Source: Archilochus colubris (taxonomy: Eukaryota; Chordata; Aves; Apodiformes; Trochilidae). From it: 64,000 nucleotides of DNA. Each line of letters begins with the position of its first letter. The first letter of the stretch is position 1. Under the pieces are notes generated by a model, which made no database searches, had not been told where the DNA came from, and saw only the letters and a program-made list of their open reading frames with translations. Positions 25,962-37,013 of this stretch are shown here, in pieces. Position numbers and translations under genes: made by a program. The DNA lies in assembly GCA_023079485.1 (NCBI GenBank), contig CM041085.1, positions 94,127,115 to 94,191,114 on the forward strand, read 5' to 3'.

Positions 25962-26035
25962 ACTCTCTGTGGAGTCTCGAACCCGGGGCTTTCAGCATTG
26001 CAGTACTGGGTCTTAACCAGCTGCGGCACGAGAGC
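25962..26035 (-). ncRNA. tRNA-like core of the foldback element (degenerate)
   Basis: On the minus strand the 74 bases between the arms read as a tRNA relic. GCTCTCG at the start pairs with AGAGAGT at the end (six of seven positions, one G-T). An A-box-like TGCCGCAGCTGG (26028 to 26017) is followed by GTTAAG. A B-box GTTCGAGAC (25982 to 25974) fits the GWTCRANNC consensus, 34 bases downstream. An anticodon-type stem CAGTA/TGCTG encloses a six-base loop, one short of normal. The D stem and the outer T-stem pairs are broken, so it is not a functional tRNA. It could be a SINE-like RNA polymerase III promoter. The source tRNA cannot be told. Confidence 0.55.
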
Positions 26036-26067
26036 CTCACCCTGAGGGCAATGAGCCCTAGTGGCAC

Positions 26068-26073
26068 AATAAA
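26068..26073 (+). promoter_or_regulatory. AATAAA polyadenylation hexamer in the element core
   Basis: AATAAA lies about 130 bases after the left TATA-like box, with a possible CA cleavage site near 26081. This spacing resembles an LTR R region, but it could be chance in AT-rich DNA. Confidence 0.35.
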
Positions 26074-26251
26074 GGTAATACAGTGCTTGAAAGTGAGCTA
26101 GTCTGTGGCTGTGAGTTTCACCTTTTATTGGCCCCCTGGTCTTGCACATGCTCAATAGGGGGCCTGCCCTGATTGGGCACAGGTGGATTTGATACTGGCT
26201 CACACCCACTTCTCGGTAATCAGAGGCGTCTGATTGCTTTGTTCCACTACA

Positions 26252-26257
26252 CATATC
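26252..26257. repeat. Target-site duplication, right (catatc)
   Basis: Six bases immediately after CCACTACA, identical to 25799-25804. Confidence 0.85.
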
Positions 26258-28389
26258 TGGTATTGAAGTTCACTAACTTGTATATTATGATTATAGTGCG
26301 TTTGCAATAGTTATATATAGCAAGTTTTTATGAGGAAGATAAGCACAATAAGCAAGTGAAGGTCAATCATATGTTAAGTTGAGCTTGTTATTAAGAATGT
26401 ATGGAATAGTTTCTTACAAATCTTGTTACTAAACTGATCAAAGAAGCAAATTCTGTTAGGCTCTTCTTGTGCTTTCATGTATAAGTTACTTTGTAAGATT
26501 TTTTTTTTTCTCTGTGATATTGGGGAAAATTTAGCAAAGTACCTCATACCGTGCTATTGATGAAAATAATTTATGTGAGTCATGAAGTCTTTTGTGTGGT
26601 TTGTCAGCACTTTGAGTCCTCCAGTGTGAATGAGTGTTTGTTAAAACCCACTGCTTTCCTTTCTAAAAAAGGAAAAAACGAATTTAGAATCAAATAAAAA
26701 TTCAGATATGAAGTAAAAATGCAAAGCTGATCCTCAAAGTAAACTTCCTACTTTTATTCTGTGATTAAATAAAACATAGGTTTCTGAATATTTTGTTTTA
26801 TTTGTGTGCAATAATGATATAAAGTGAATTCTTCTTGATATGATTTTGTCTTTTAACTAGCAGTAAAAGCAGACACTGGAGTATTTGTTTTTGAAGCTTC
26901 TCTACTTAAAACACAGAGATGCTTCTAGTACAAAGAGCTATGCACCCACCTGTCTATCTATATTGTTCTAAATAAACTGTTTATGAGGATTCACTAAATG
27001 CACTTTCACTGACTTGTGTCTTCACTACAAAAATAGCATGCAAGGCAATGACATTGTTTTCCTCCCAGATCAGAAATCTTGCACAGTTCTTCATAGTCAG
27101 TGCAAGTGCACTGGAAACATAAATGGCAAATAACTTTTATATACACCTGAATAAGTCTGTGCGTCATCCTGTTTGATTTACATGGAATTTGTATATTCTG
27201 GAGCATGTACATAAATATCATATAAAGTGAACACTGCTGTGAGGCAGAAATGTGTAGCTGCATATAGTAATTGATCATGTTTCCCTGTCCCTGAGAAACT
27301 AACCCAGAAGCTTTTGATGTTCAGAGGAGAATCCTTTACCCATTTTTTTTGCCATAAGCTCTCAACAAGCTGATGAAGGCAATCAGCTCTATTCAGAAGC
27401 TACAGAAGTGAACTCAAGGAGTGTGGCTTTGCTAAATGCAAATATGTGCTTACAACACTCACATGACTCTTTGGCAGATCCTTTATGGGGACTCATTTTC
27501 CCCTCAAGCTCTCTGTCAGGTATTACCACAACATCATTCCTGTATGCCATCTAAACATCTATTGTGGTTTTAACATGGTAAACATGTCAGCTTGTGAACT
27601 CAACACTGAATATATTTACATAGCTTATAGTTTTTGAATAAGCTTGTTTTCTGCATTCTCTCTCATTAGTACAATTAATTTGTATGATGTTTTAAATCCA
27701 TCTTGAGTAACACCTATACTAAAACCATACTGGGTTTGTTCCATTGCTGCAGTATATTTAAATTTAAGCTTTTAAAATTTTCTTTATTATCTTTTTTTCT
27801 ATTCCTCAAATTACTACAAATGTGAAAATGGCATAATGCATACGGTACTGTGACAGAAATTCAGAAATAAGAGCAATTTTCACAAAACATGAGAAGGGCA
27901 GAAAAGGAAAATCTGAATTCTATTGGTTTAACTAATTAAACAAAATCTTAAATTCCCTTCTCTTTTCTATCTTCATCATGAGAAATCTTGTCTTTTCACT
28001 GCTTCCAGGGAAACAGTCATAAGCTATGAAAGAAATTTTCTTCACTAATGGGATGACAAAGGCTTTGGATCAACTGTCCTTGTATCTGTTTTGGTTTATA
28101 CATGAAAGACCGGTTGACTTTTACTGTAGTTTTTGACCTTCCTATATTCAAAGCCGCACTAAGCTCCCAGAGAAAAAAAGCCAACAAAAAAACAACAAAA
28201 CCAAACAGAGAAACCCAACAAAACCCACACCTTTGTATCTGCCTGGTAACTGAAGAGGGACTTTGTAAGTGCCACATTAGAGAAGGGGATTCACTTTTGA
28301 TCAGTTCTTCAGATAGTCAAAATTTTTCCTGACCCTTCCCTAGACTATGTTGTGAGCTCCTCCAGTGGAACTCTACCAGAATTATTATT
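26258..28389. other. Intron, no recognised element
   Basis: AT-rich sequence without a recognisable repeat, RNA gene or exon. Confidence 0.45.
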
Positions 28390-28752
28390 ATGGACCTGGA
28401 GCACATGATACCTGAAGAGATGGTGAGAACATTGTGTTTGGTGGAGCTGAAATAGAAGCTTTGAGGAGCTGGGAAATTTAATGTTGTCTTCAACCTAATG
28501 TGAAGGTAGCAGGTGGAGGCTATTCTCATCCAAATTTGTTTTGGAGGTATGTAGCAACAAGATGAGAAAGGAAAGTCCAGCTAGAGAGAAGGAAAAAATA
28601 TTCTCAAGAGATAGCCCCAGAAAGGCCCAGGAATTTCCATTCTTGAAAATATTAAAAACCTCGCTGAACAAGGCCCATTGCATCATCACACAATTGGATC
28701 TACTTTGACTTTGAGATTCGACTAAATGATTTCCAGATCTCCCTTTCCAATA
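28390..28752 (+). mobile_element. Ancient CR1 3' fragment, sense to the gene
   Basis: The order of diverged CR1 landmarks is kept on the plus strand. 'ggacctggagcacatg' is equivalent to the block before LSYEERL. A 'ctgggaaatttaatg' region and 'gagatagccccagaaaggcc' follow. Then comes 'aattggatctactttgac', with 'gactaaatgatttccagat', equivalent to the 3' UTR 'ggactagatgacctccagag'. The terminal octamers have decayed. It is the most diverged CR1 called here with reasonable confidence. Confidence 0.65.
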
Positions 28753-30654
28753 GGGTTTATCCTGTTTCTAAATTTACTTTCAATTAAAACATTTTTTTAT
28801 TGTTTCATATTCTGTTTAATCACAAATGCCAACAACATTTGTATTTTCAAACTTCATTCTTTCTGCCATTCCATGAGCTTCTATAAAGTCTATGAAGTCA
28901 GTGGCTTTCCTATTAATTTGCTTGACATAGCTACTAGGATAAATGAACAGTGAGCAGGGTTGTACTAAGCCCTACCTAAAACAGATTAATTGCCAGAGAA
29001 ATCTTAAAGTCTTTATGTTTAGAGAGTTGTGGAGTAAAGGTATTAATGAAATGCAGTCCCATTGGGGAATGGCACCTGCAGTGATTTGTAGCAATACAAT
29101 GAATCTATTTGTTTTAAGAATTGTTTGTACCTCATTCTGTTATTACACAAAAATCACTTAAACTTGCTTTTTTTTTTGTTTTACCATTTGTATTGCTGTG
29201 AGCCTTTCTAACAAGGTTTTAAAAACACAAACATACAATCAGTATTTCTCTTAAAATTAAAAAATGCATCAAGCCAAGCCTTTTTAAAACACAGAAAAGT
29301 CTCTTTTAACGCTGTAGAGAGGAACCAGTAAATTGTAATTATAATTTACATATGTGCCTAAATATAAATGTAAATAACATAAATTAATCCTTTTCTTATA
29401 CCTGGTAGCTTGTGATTTTTTTTCCTGCTGCCTCATTTACAGCCATCAGCTTCATGATTGAAAGTATTAATTGTAGTGGAATTTATGTCAGACACAAGCT
29501 TTTCTCTGGGGCCTTGGAGTCAGTATTTGTAATTGCTACACAACCTTTGAAATGCATGAGAGTAATGTGGTTTTATGTTTTTGTCTTTCCAAGTGCTAGA
29601 AGAGCACTGTTCTGTAGTACTAGAGCCAGAGGATCATTCTGAGATGTTTTAAACAGCTGCTTTCAAAAATCTGGCAATGACAGTGTAGTCCTTCATCTTA
29701 ATGAATACATAAGTTAAAAGCACGAGTGGAAATGTATCTTTGGATTATAGCTGCCAAAATCTTATGCTTTGGCTTTATAAAGCATGCAGAAAAAGAGTTT
29801 GGGGCAGCTGTGTGTGTTTCCAGATATGAGTTTAGTATGTTTGTTCTTTCCCATTCTGTGGTATTACTCTATGCAATGTTCTGATCCTGTAATGTTTGGA
29901 TTTTTTTTTTATTTTTTTTTTGGTAGTATTTGTTTCTCCAAACAAGTACCTGAAGGAAAATTTTATGTGTTCACTTAAGACTGTCAAGTTGACAGGTTTT
30001 ATTAGGTTTAGTTGTTGTAGTTGTTGCTGTGTTAGGTTGGTAAACTGCAGTGCCCCTAGTCTGCAAGTGTTGCAATGAATGGCATTCAGGGAATGTTTTA
30101 TCAAGTTTTTGTGCATCCTAAACTCAACTGCATTTAGTGGGTTTTGATCTATCTTCACGTTCTTGGGATTTTTTGCCTCGTGTTTTTTAAACATAGGTGC
30201 AAATACATGTGTATATATATATGTATGTTCATTCCCCCTTAAGTTTAAATAACTTTTCAGTTGTAGATCAAATATATAAAGTAAATCTAAAGAAAACAAA
30301 AAATGCTCCTAGTGTTGAAAAAGATCACCTCTCGTCCTTGAGTTCAGTTTCTTTAAATTCAAGAAATGATTGTTACTCAAGAGAATGAAGACAAAATATT
30401 ATGAGGCACTAGCATGCCTTAAGGACTGATTTCAAAAGCATATTTTCCATTTCAAACAATTGTATGAAGTTCTCTGTTTTCAGAGCTTTTGTTTATGTGT
30501 TTCTATATAGTCTGATTTTGGATGAAGAGGCTCATAACTGCAAATATGTAAGCTGTGTGTAATAGTACAGAAAACTTCCCAAACCTTACCTTGTCGTGTT
30601 TTCTTACATGTTTTAACTTCAGTGCCACACCTGTAGTATACTTGTTTCTATTCT
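28753..30654. other. Intron, no recognised element
   Basis: AT-rich sequence. A 155-codon open frame on the minus strand (29832-30299) runs through poly-T tracts and has no recognisable domain; it is treated as chance. Confidence 0.45.
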
Positions 30655-30760
30655 TTCTTCCCCTTCCCCTTTTCCCCTTTCCCCTTCCCTCTTTCCTCAT
30701 CCCTCTTCCCCGTCTTCCCCCTGTCTTCCCCCTGTTTTCCCCGTCTTCTCCCTGTCTTCC

Positions 30761-30792
<32 letters not shown>

Positions 30793-30896
30793 TTCTCTTT
30801 CTCTTTCTCTTTCTCTTTCTCTTTCTCTTTCTCTTTCTCTTTCTCTTTCTCTTTCTCTTTCTCTTTCTCTTTCTCTTTCTCTTTCTCTTTTTCTTT
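30655..30896. repeat. Compound polypyrimidine tract with a (TTTCTC)n array
   Basis: About 240 bases of almost pure C and T on the plus strand. The first 110 bases are C-rich with degenerate 11-12-bp units around ctgtcttccc. The rest, about 30777-30890, is roughly 19 tandem TTTCTC hexamers. The complementary strand is polypurine and gives spurious Lys-Glu and Arg-Glu repeat reading frames. Confidence 0.97.
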
Positions 30897-32214
30897 CACC
30901 TATGGTGTCTGATTCCCAAGTGAACATTAGCACACACATCTTCACACAAGTACTGGAAAGCAGAGAAATATGTCCATCACTATTTTACAGAGAATAGGGA
31001 GAAATATGTAGAATAAAGAAAATGGTGAAGATCAGCAAGAAGGAAATGGTAAAACTAGAGAAAATTTGTAAGCCCTGACACACATCCTGGTGTGCCTTTA
31101 AAGTCTGCCTGTAATGTAAGTGATAAAAGAAGCAGTGTTACAAATGTCAGGTCCAAGAACTCTCCCACTGCCTTTTGTGCCAGTAGCTCAGTGGAGGAAA
31201 ATGTTGATCTGAGGAGCTGGATATTACTCTGTAGGGACTGCAACAGGAATAGACTGGTTATGGCTTAGCAGTGTCCTTCGAATTATTTTTAATGTTAAAA
31301 GAACATAAATGTATAACTATAACAGTAATTAATTTTTCCACAGCATAGAGATTCTTGAAATAACTTTCTGCTTTTTAGAGACAAAAGTAAAGTGGAAAAC
31401 AAAGAAAATGTTTATAGAAGCTTTAATATGCCTTCAAAATTGTTTCATAAAGTTAGTAAACTTTCAGGAATTTACAGAGCTTACATGCTAGGATTCATTT
31501 CTAGGGTGCTTTGTTTATCCTAGGGTATTGCTTTCATTTTAGAGGATTTTGACGTGGAGACAAGGCTGTTTTTATGTAGCCTTTTTGTCCTTGGGTATTC
31601 CATTCAGATTTATGTTTCAGTTCAGAAACTCACTTTTTATTATCAATATTGAACAATGTCTCCAAAGAATTAAAGACAGTCATAACCTTTCTTCACAAAT
31701 TCTAGTATTCTTGTGGCATGGATATACAGCATTTTCTTTTGGGTATCTAGTACAAAATTCTACAAGAAGTGACATGGTTTTAATTTAAATAAAATATTTT
31801 TATGTTGAAAATTAAATACCCTGCAAGATTGCATGGCTGATTTGAAGTCTTAGTTAATAAACTCTTTAAAAACTCAAAATATTTTTCAAATCAATATACA
31901 ATGACAGTTTGAGATAAACTTGAGAAGAGCTATAATGATTTAAGGGGTGTAATGTTTGTTACTAGCTCTTCATGTAAACTAGACAGAAGAGTAAGACATT
32001 TTGGAGTCAGTAATATGTTCGAAAAACCTTTTATTTTTTTTGAGAGAATCGTGAACACTGAATTCTATCCTATACCTATGCATACCTATCCTTGACTTGA
32101 TATTTCAGATGAAAACAGCTTCTTGTAGTCCTCAATAAGTCTGCAGTAAGGAACGGCTAACATTCTGACTCGTAGTCAAAGTTTATACCTTTTTTTTGCA
32201 GTCATGAAAAACAG
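30897..32214. other. Intron, no recognised element
   Basis: AT-rich sequence with no recognisable repeat, RNA gene or exon. Confidence 0.45.
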
Positions 32215-32640
32215 TAGTCATAGGATTTTTAGGGTTGGAAGGTACCTTTAAGACCACCTAGCTCCAACCCCCCCTGCCATGGGCAGGGACACCTCCCACT
32301 AGATCAGGTTTCTCAGAGCCCCATCCAGCCTGGCCATAAAAACTTCCAGGGATGGGGCTTCCACTACCTCTCTGGGCAACCTGTTCCAGTCTCTCACCAC
32401 CCTCATGGTGAAGAACTTCCTCCTAACTTCCAATCTAAATCTACCCACCTCTAGTTTGAATCCATTCCATCTAGTCCTATTACTACCTGACACCCTAAAA
32501 AGTCCATCTCCAGCTTCCTTGTAGGCCCCCTTCAGATACTTGAAGACTGCAATAAAGTCTCCTTGGAGCCTTTTTCTCTCCAGACTGAATAAACCCAACT
32601 CAGTCTGTCCTTGTGGCCCTTCTCTGGACACACGCCACTA
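32215..32640 (-). mobile_element. CR1 3' fragment
   Basis: The minus-strand frame 32299-32631 carries [20 protein letters not shown], then [19 protein letters not shown] and [20 protein letters not shown], which is the conserved CR1 C-terminal region. The UTR follows, including 'gctccaacccccc', and a decayed 'catagga' terminus lies at 32215. The coding piece is uninterrupted for 110 codons, so divergence is modest. The subfamily differs from the 20817 and 51292 copies in its UTR. Confidence 0.93.
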
Positions 32641-35347
32641 CATCCATGTCTTTTATGTAATAGGGAAAAAACCAGACAAACAGCACTTTCTTTTTTTGTT
32701 GTTAAGCCATATTTATATTGCTGGGCAGAGCAAGCAAATTTGAGAATCTTTGAAGTTGTCTGTTGTACAGCTTTTCCAATTTGGGTGGTCTTGAAATGGT
32801 GCTCTTTTTTTGGTTTCTTAGATAAAATCTCTTTTAATTCCTATATCTGTACAGGGAGATTTCACAATGCAAATGGCTCTTCAGATTGAAGTTTTCCATG
32901 GTGTTCCATGTCACTGGAGCACATCTATTCACAGTACAGGCATCTGCTGTCTCGTGTTCTTTAGAAGTTGCAGTCTGAGCCAGTATTTGCAGAATTTAAG
33001 CCCTTCACAATGTTACAGAATTTTTTGTCTGATAGTCATGGCCACATCCCAATGGATTGCCTTTTCTCCTGTCTTTATCCACCATGTAGTCCATCTAGTA
33101 CTCCTTATTACCAGTCTGTGCTGGCACTCTGCTTAAAAAAGCGACTATTTTCCTCCCTTTTAAAAAATCCCATCTGAAAATTGCCAGGTTACCTGTGTCC
33201 TTTTGATCTACAGCACAAAGGAGGCAGTTGAACTCTGAGGAAGGGAGAAAGAGCAGCTACCAATTACTCTTCTCTGTGGCAGCAATTGCTCTCAAAGTGA
33301 TCTACCAACCTGATTCCATAAGCACTTTCCAACCCAACTGAAGGTGGGGAGAGGAGGGAGGTCCATTAGGTACAGTCCATTAGATATAATTAAGCAGTAT
33401 ATTTATTTTTCTGATCTTTTCTTACTTTATGCTTCTTTGTATTATGGCATGGGAAGTGATTGGTGCTATGATTACATTTAATCAGTAATTCTTTTGCCCA
33501 TAATTATTTCTTCCAGTATTTTACTAATTCTAAAAAAGATATGTCCTGGCTCATAGAACTTGTACTGGGTAAAGCTCATTGCCTGATAGCATGTCAATAA
33601 TTGCAATCTGAATATTTTGCTTTACCTAGGACTGATCTAATCCTTTCAGAGTTTTTGTTTGGAACTTGATTTAAAAAAAAAAAGTTGCAGAGGAAAAATA
33701 GGGTAGCTGGGGATTCTCCTACCATGCAAAATAGGAAGGAGAATTTAGCATTTTAATTATCTCAGAGTTAGAAAGCTGAATTGAAAATAAAAGGCTTCAG
33801 ACAGTTTTGTTTGTTGGTTTTAATAACTTTAACAAAATGTTAGAACTGCCATCCACATTTTAGTTTTATTAAATGAAGCAATTAATTTCTCATTAGGTTT
33901 AAGGAAATGTCTGTGTACTAACAATTTATAAAAATTCTCTCTCTAATCTATTACTTTTTATGAGCACAATTAATTTTCTTAAATAAGTATTTAGCTTTGG
34001 CTCATAGTATTTAAAAAGAATTATTGGCCTTTCACTCAGCTTTTCATTTTGATACCAAATATTTTGAGCAGCATACAGATTTTTCATGCAATATATTTAT
34101 CTAAAAAGTCATGAGTCTTTTTAGATTTGTGAATATATGCAGGATAGGTGAATTCCAGCTTTCCTACTGTAATTAAAATTTGGAATAGTTTTGAAATAGT
34201 TTTTTTTAACATTATCTGTAAGTTAACTAACAGAGTTCTTTTTGGGTTGCTTTTCTTTATTTATTTGTGGCATTTGGGTTTTGGTTGGTTGGTTTAACAT
34301 CGGAGTGCAATGACACAATCAAAGTTCATACACAACCCTATGAAGTGCTGGGCCTCTCCAACATGTATTGGCAGACAGTGACTTTGTTTAAATTCTTCAT
34401 GTGTATGTACACTTAACTTTGCCTATGAATTGATATTTTAACTTTTCATTATTTTTGAAAACAGAATTGTAGAATTCCTTAATTAAATAGCCGACATATA
34501 ATGTTTAAAAATATCAAGATCTATTCAGAGAAATAAAATTTTATTAAACTCTCAGGGAACTTTTTACTATACTGGGAGAAAATCATTGAGGAATGTAGGC
34601 AGCCCTTCTGAATTTACCTTATTTTGGGAAGAATAGATCATCAATGTGATTCTTGCCAAATAAACAGCTTCTGAATACTTCATTTTTAGAAAAGTTTAAA
34701 TTCTTTCTGTGTTAAAACACTTTCTAAATCCAGCTCTCTGTTTGGAGTAATTTTCTTTCTTTTTGTTTTCCAGTGGATACATGTTAGTTTCTGACCTTCC
34801 TGTGATAAGACAGAACATTATACACAACCAGAGGATTATGTACATTGTTATTTTTTCAGTTTATTGTTGCTCATTTTTAGTTTTATTTTTATCTCAGGCA
34901 AAGGTAATTTGGTGTTTGGTTTTGTGTAGTGCTAAAAATACACTCTCATCAAAATTGATACTATTTTCCTTGTCTTTATTCATTATTATGCTGGTCCCTC
35001 ACTGAGTCCAGTATGTTTCCATTTAGTGAGACATAAAAAATATTTTCATTAAAAGAAAGCTAAGTGGGCAGAAGGGGAACACCAATTTGGCAGCACTTGA
35101 CAGCAAGTGGCAGTGATTCAATGACAATAGTTACCAGTGAATTGATGTGTGTTTCTCTAATAAAGACAAACATAGAGATCATGATAAATTCTTTGTTCCC
35201 TAATTAAAAATACCAGCAGTGCTGTTCTAATGAATGCAAGTGTTGGTGTTAATTTTGTATTTGCCAGTATGGCCAGATATTTTTTAATTAGTAGAAGAAA
35301 ATGCAAAAAACCCAGAGATCTTTAAACATACTCTCAACTTCATTTCT
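32641..35347. other. Intron, no recognised element
   Basis: AT-rich sequence. At 34.74-34.77 kb a pyrimidine tract ends in an AG followed by a 76-codon open frame. The peptide does not resemble CSMD1, so it is not called an exon. Confidence 0.45.
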
Positions 35348-35353
35348 AAGGCC
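35348..35353. repeat. Target-site duplication, left (aaggcc)
   Basis: Six bases before TGTAGAG, repeated after the right end. Confidence 0.85.
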
Positions 35354-35531
35354 TGTAGAGAGACATTGTCAACCAGGTGCCTTGAGTTGCCAAAGAGTGG
35401 GTGTGTGTCCCACCTTTATTGGCCCCCTGGTCTTGCTCATGCCCAATAGGGGCCTGTCCTAATGAGGCACAGGTGGACTCACACCCACTCACTGGCAATT
35501 CGAGGCACCTGGTTTATCTTGTCTCTCTACA
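35354..35531. mobile_element. 178-bp foldback element related to the 25.8-kb one
   Basis: The ends read TGTAGAGAGACA and TGTCTCTCTACA, with inverted arms of about 52 bp at roughly 80% identity. The flanking 6-bp duplication is aaggcc. The segment from about 35416 to the right end aligns with the right arm of the 447-bp element. Shared blocks are attggccccctggtcttgc (35420-35438), caatagggg, ggcacaggtgga and cacacccact. The core with the tRNA-like segment is absent. It therefore looks like an internally deleted or shorter member of the same family, inserted independently because the duplicated target differs. Confidence 0.85.
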
Positions 35532-35537
35532 AAGGCC
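35532..35537. repeat. Target-site duplication, right (aaggcc)
   Basis: Six bases after CTCTACA, identical to 35348-35353. Confidence 0.85.
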
Positions 35538-36986
35538 CATTATCTGAAAATAAATAAATAAATGAATATTCCTGCTATGATGTCTGGAGTAATTTTTTTA
35601 TTATTATTATTTTTTCCTGCAATAGGACTGGAGAACACAAAATAGATGAAATTATTAACTGTCTGTGAGCTGGGTATCAACACTGACACAGGCTAAACCT
35701 TAAATTCACTTGTAAATAGTGAAGTCTGAACTAAAAGTTTTTGATGAAAAATTCTGGTGTAGGAAATACTGGGAAATGAAACATAAAGGAAAACACAAGC
35801 AATCCCTCTGTGTTTACCTTATTATTAAATTCATAAGGGTCACAGTGTTTACTTTTTTCCCTGTGTTTAAAACTTCAGTGCAGAGTCTAATAGAACTTAC
35901 CACCTCTAGAGAACTTACTAGAGCATACGGTTTTACTGCATGAGCATACTTCTGTCTGACTTTGAAAAATTAAGATCAATATTTTAATATAAGTCTTTGT
36001 AGCTTTTAGGACTGGTTTCTCCTTTTGGAAGCTCTGTGAAACCAAGCACCAAAATGTGTTCATACTAATTTCAGATGGTCCCTATCTTAACAGTTTTTAT
36101 CTATAGCTCTCAATTCATGGAAATAATTTAAGAAAACCTGGAAATTTTTAGTCTTACATTTCTTCTATGAATTTCATTCACCTCACGTTTAAGTATTTAT
36201 TTGTCTTTCTGGAGAGAAGTGTGAAATATGTATATACATTTGCTTCAGAACTACACAAAATGTGTGTTATTGCCTCCTTCAGCACATACTCTTTTAAATT
36301 GTATTAGAAATGTAGAGAGAGTAAAATGTCCTCTGAAACCAAACCCTTCATTGATAACCTATGTTAAAACTTCATGTTTATTAATATACAAACATATTTT
36401 AAGAATGAATTTTTAGGACTCTGTGAATAATTTTGTTAAAAGCCTTCCAGCATATTGCCTAATAGGGCATATTAATTGCCTTGATTTAGATCTGATTGGG
36501 AAAGAAGTTATTTTCATTGGACTGGATCATTAAAAAAACCTTCAATATACGGCATCTTACTCAGTGTCTGTGTATTTTCAGAACTGGATCTCTTAAAAAC
36601 ATTAATGTCCTTGCAAGTAACCTAGATAGTGTTTAATTAACATGACTGGTGCAGCATACAAGCAGATTACAATCACTGTATTTTCCCTTTTATACTTCTC
36701 CTGTGGCTCTTATCCATTACCCTTTCTGATTTCTAGGCAACCATGCTTTGTTCCATTCCAAATTAAATGTTGGGACACCTTGTCCTTTTCCAGTCTCTTC
36801 TCAGGAGTATACATGTTCTTTTGATATCCTCTTACTTCACTTTTCTATTCTTTTAACAGAATATTTTATATTTTATATTCATTTAATAGTACCTCAGTAC
36901 TGATGATTATGATGGGCAAATAAAAACTCTAGTAATTTATTTAATCTTAATACAGTATTCTAAAAGTCATTCTTTGTTGATAATTA

Positions 36987-37013
36987 ATTGATTGATTGAT
37001 TGATTGATTGATT
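36987..37013. repeat. (ATTG)n microsatellite
   Basis: Six perfect ATTG units plus a partial unit. Confidence 0.95.

Larger units (their letters stand above)
25805..26251. mobile_element. 447-bp foldback element with 156-bp perfect inverted arms
   Basis: The left arm 25805-25960 and the right arm 26096-26251 are exact reverse complements over all 156 bases by my base-by-base comparison. The similarity tails off a few bases further in. The ends read TGTAGTGGAAC...GTTCCACTACA, so the termini are TG...CA, and the element is flanked by the same 6-bp duplication, catatc. The 135-bp core is not repeated. It contains a tRNA-like fold on the minus strand and an AATAAA on the plus strand. Each arm carries CCAAT and an AATAAAAGG TATA-like box. 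No transposase or retroviral protein is encoded, so the element is non-autonomous. TG...CA ends and a 6-bp duplication fit integration by a retroviral-type integrase. Long inverted arms fit a foldback or MITE DNA transposon. I cannot decide between these, and I do not recognise the family. Confidence 0.9.

Noticed and set aside
25971..25988. TGGAGTCTCGAACCCGGG read as a retroviral primer-binding site
   Set aside because: A real site would place the T-loop complement about 13 or more bases from TGG. Here it is too close, and the tRNA-like reading on the minus strand explains it better.
25847..26254. Two long open frames on opposite strands with the same N-terminal peptide
   Set aside because: They are the same sequence read from the two inverted arms of the foldback element, not genes.
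29832..30299. 155-codon minus-strand open frame
   Set aside because: It runs through poly-T tracts, has no domain, and a frame of this length is possible by chance in AT-rich DNA.
30648..30945. Lys-Glu and Arg-Glu repeat open frames, and the Phe-Leu repeat frame on the other strand
   Set aside because: They are translations of the TTTCTC array and have no independent support.
34740..35005. Pyrimidine tract plus AG followed by an 80-codon frame, looking like an exon
   Set aside because: The peptide does not match CSMD1 CUB or Sushi sequence and lacks the expected cysteines.
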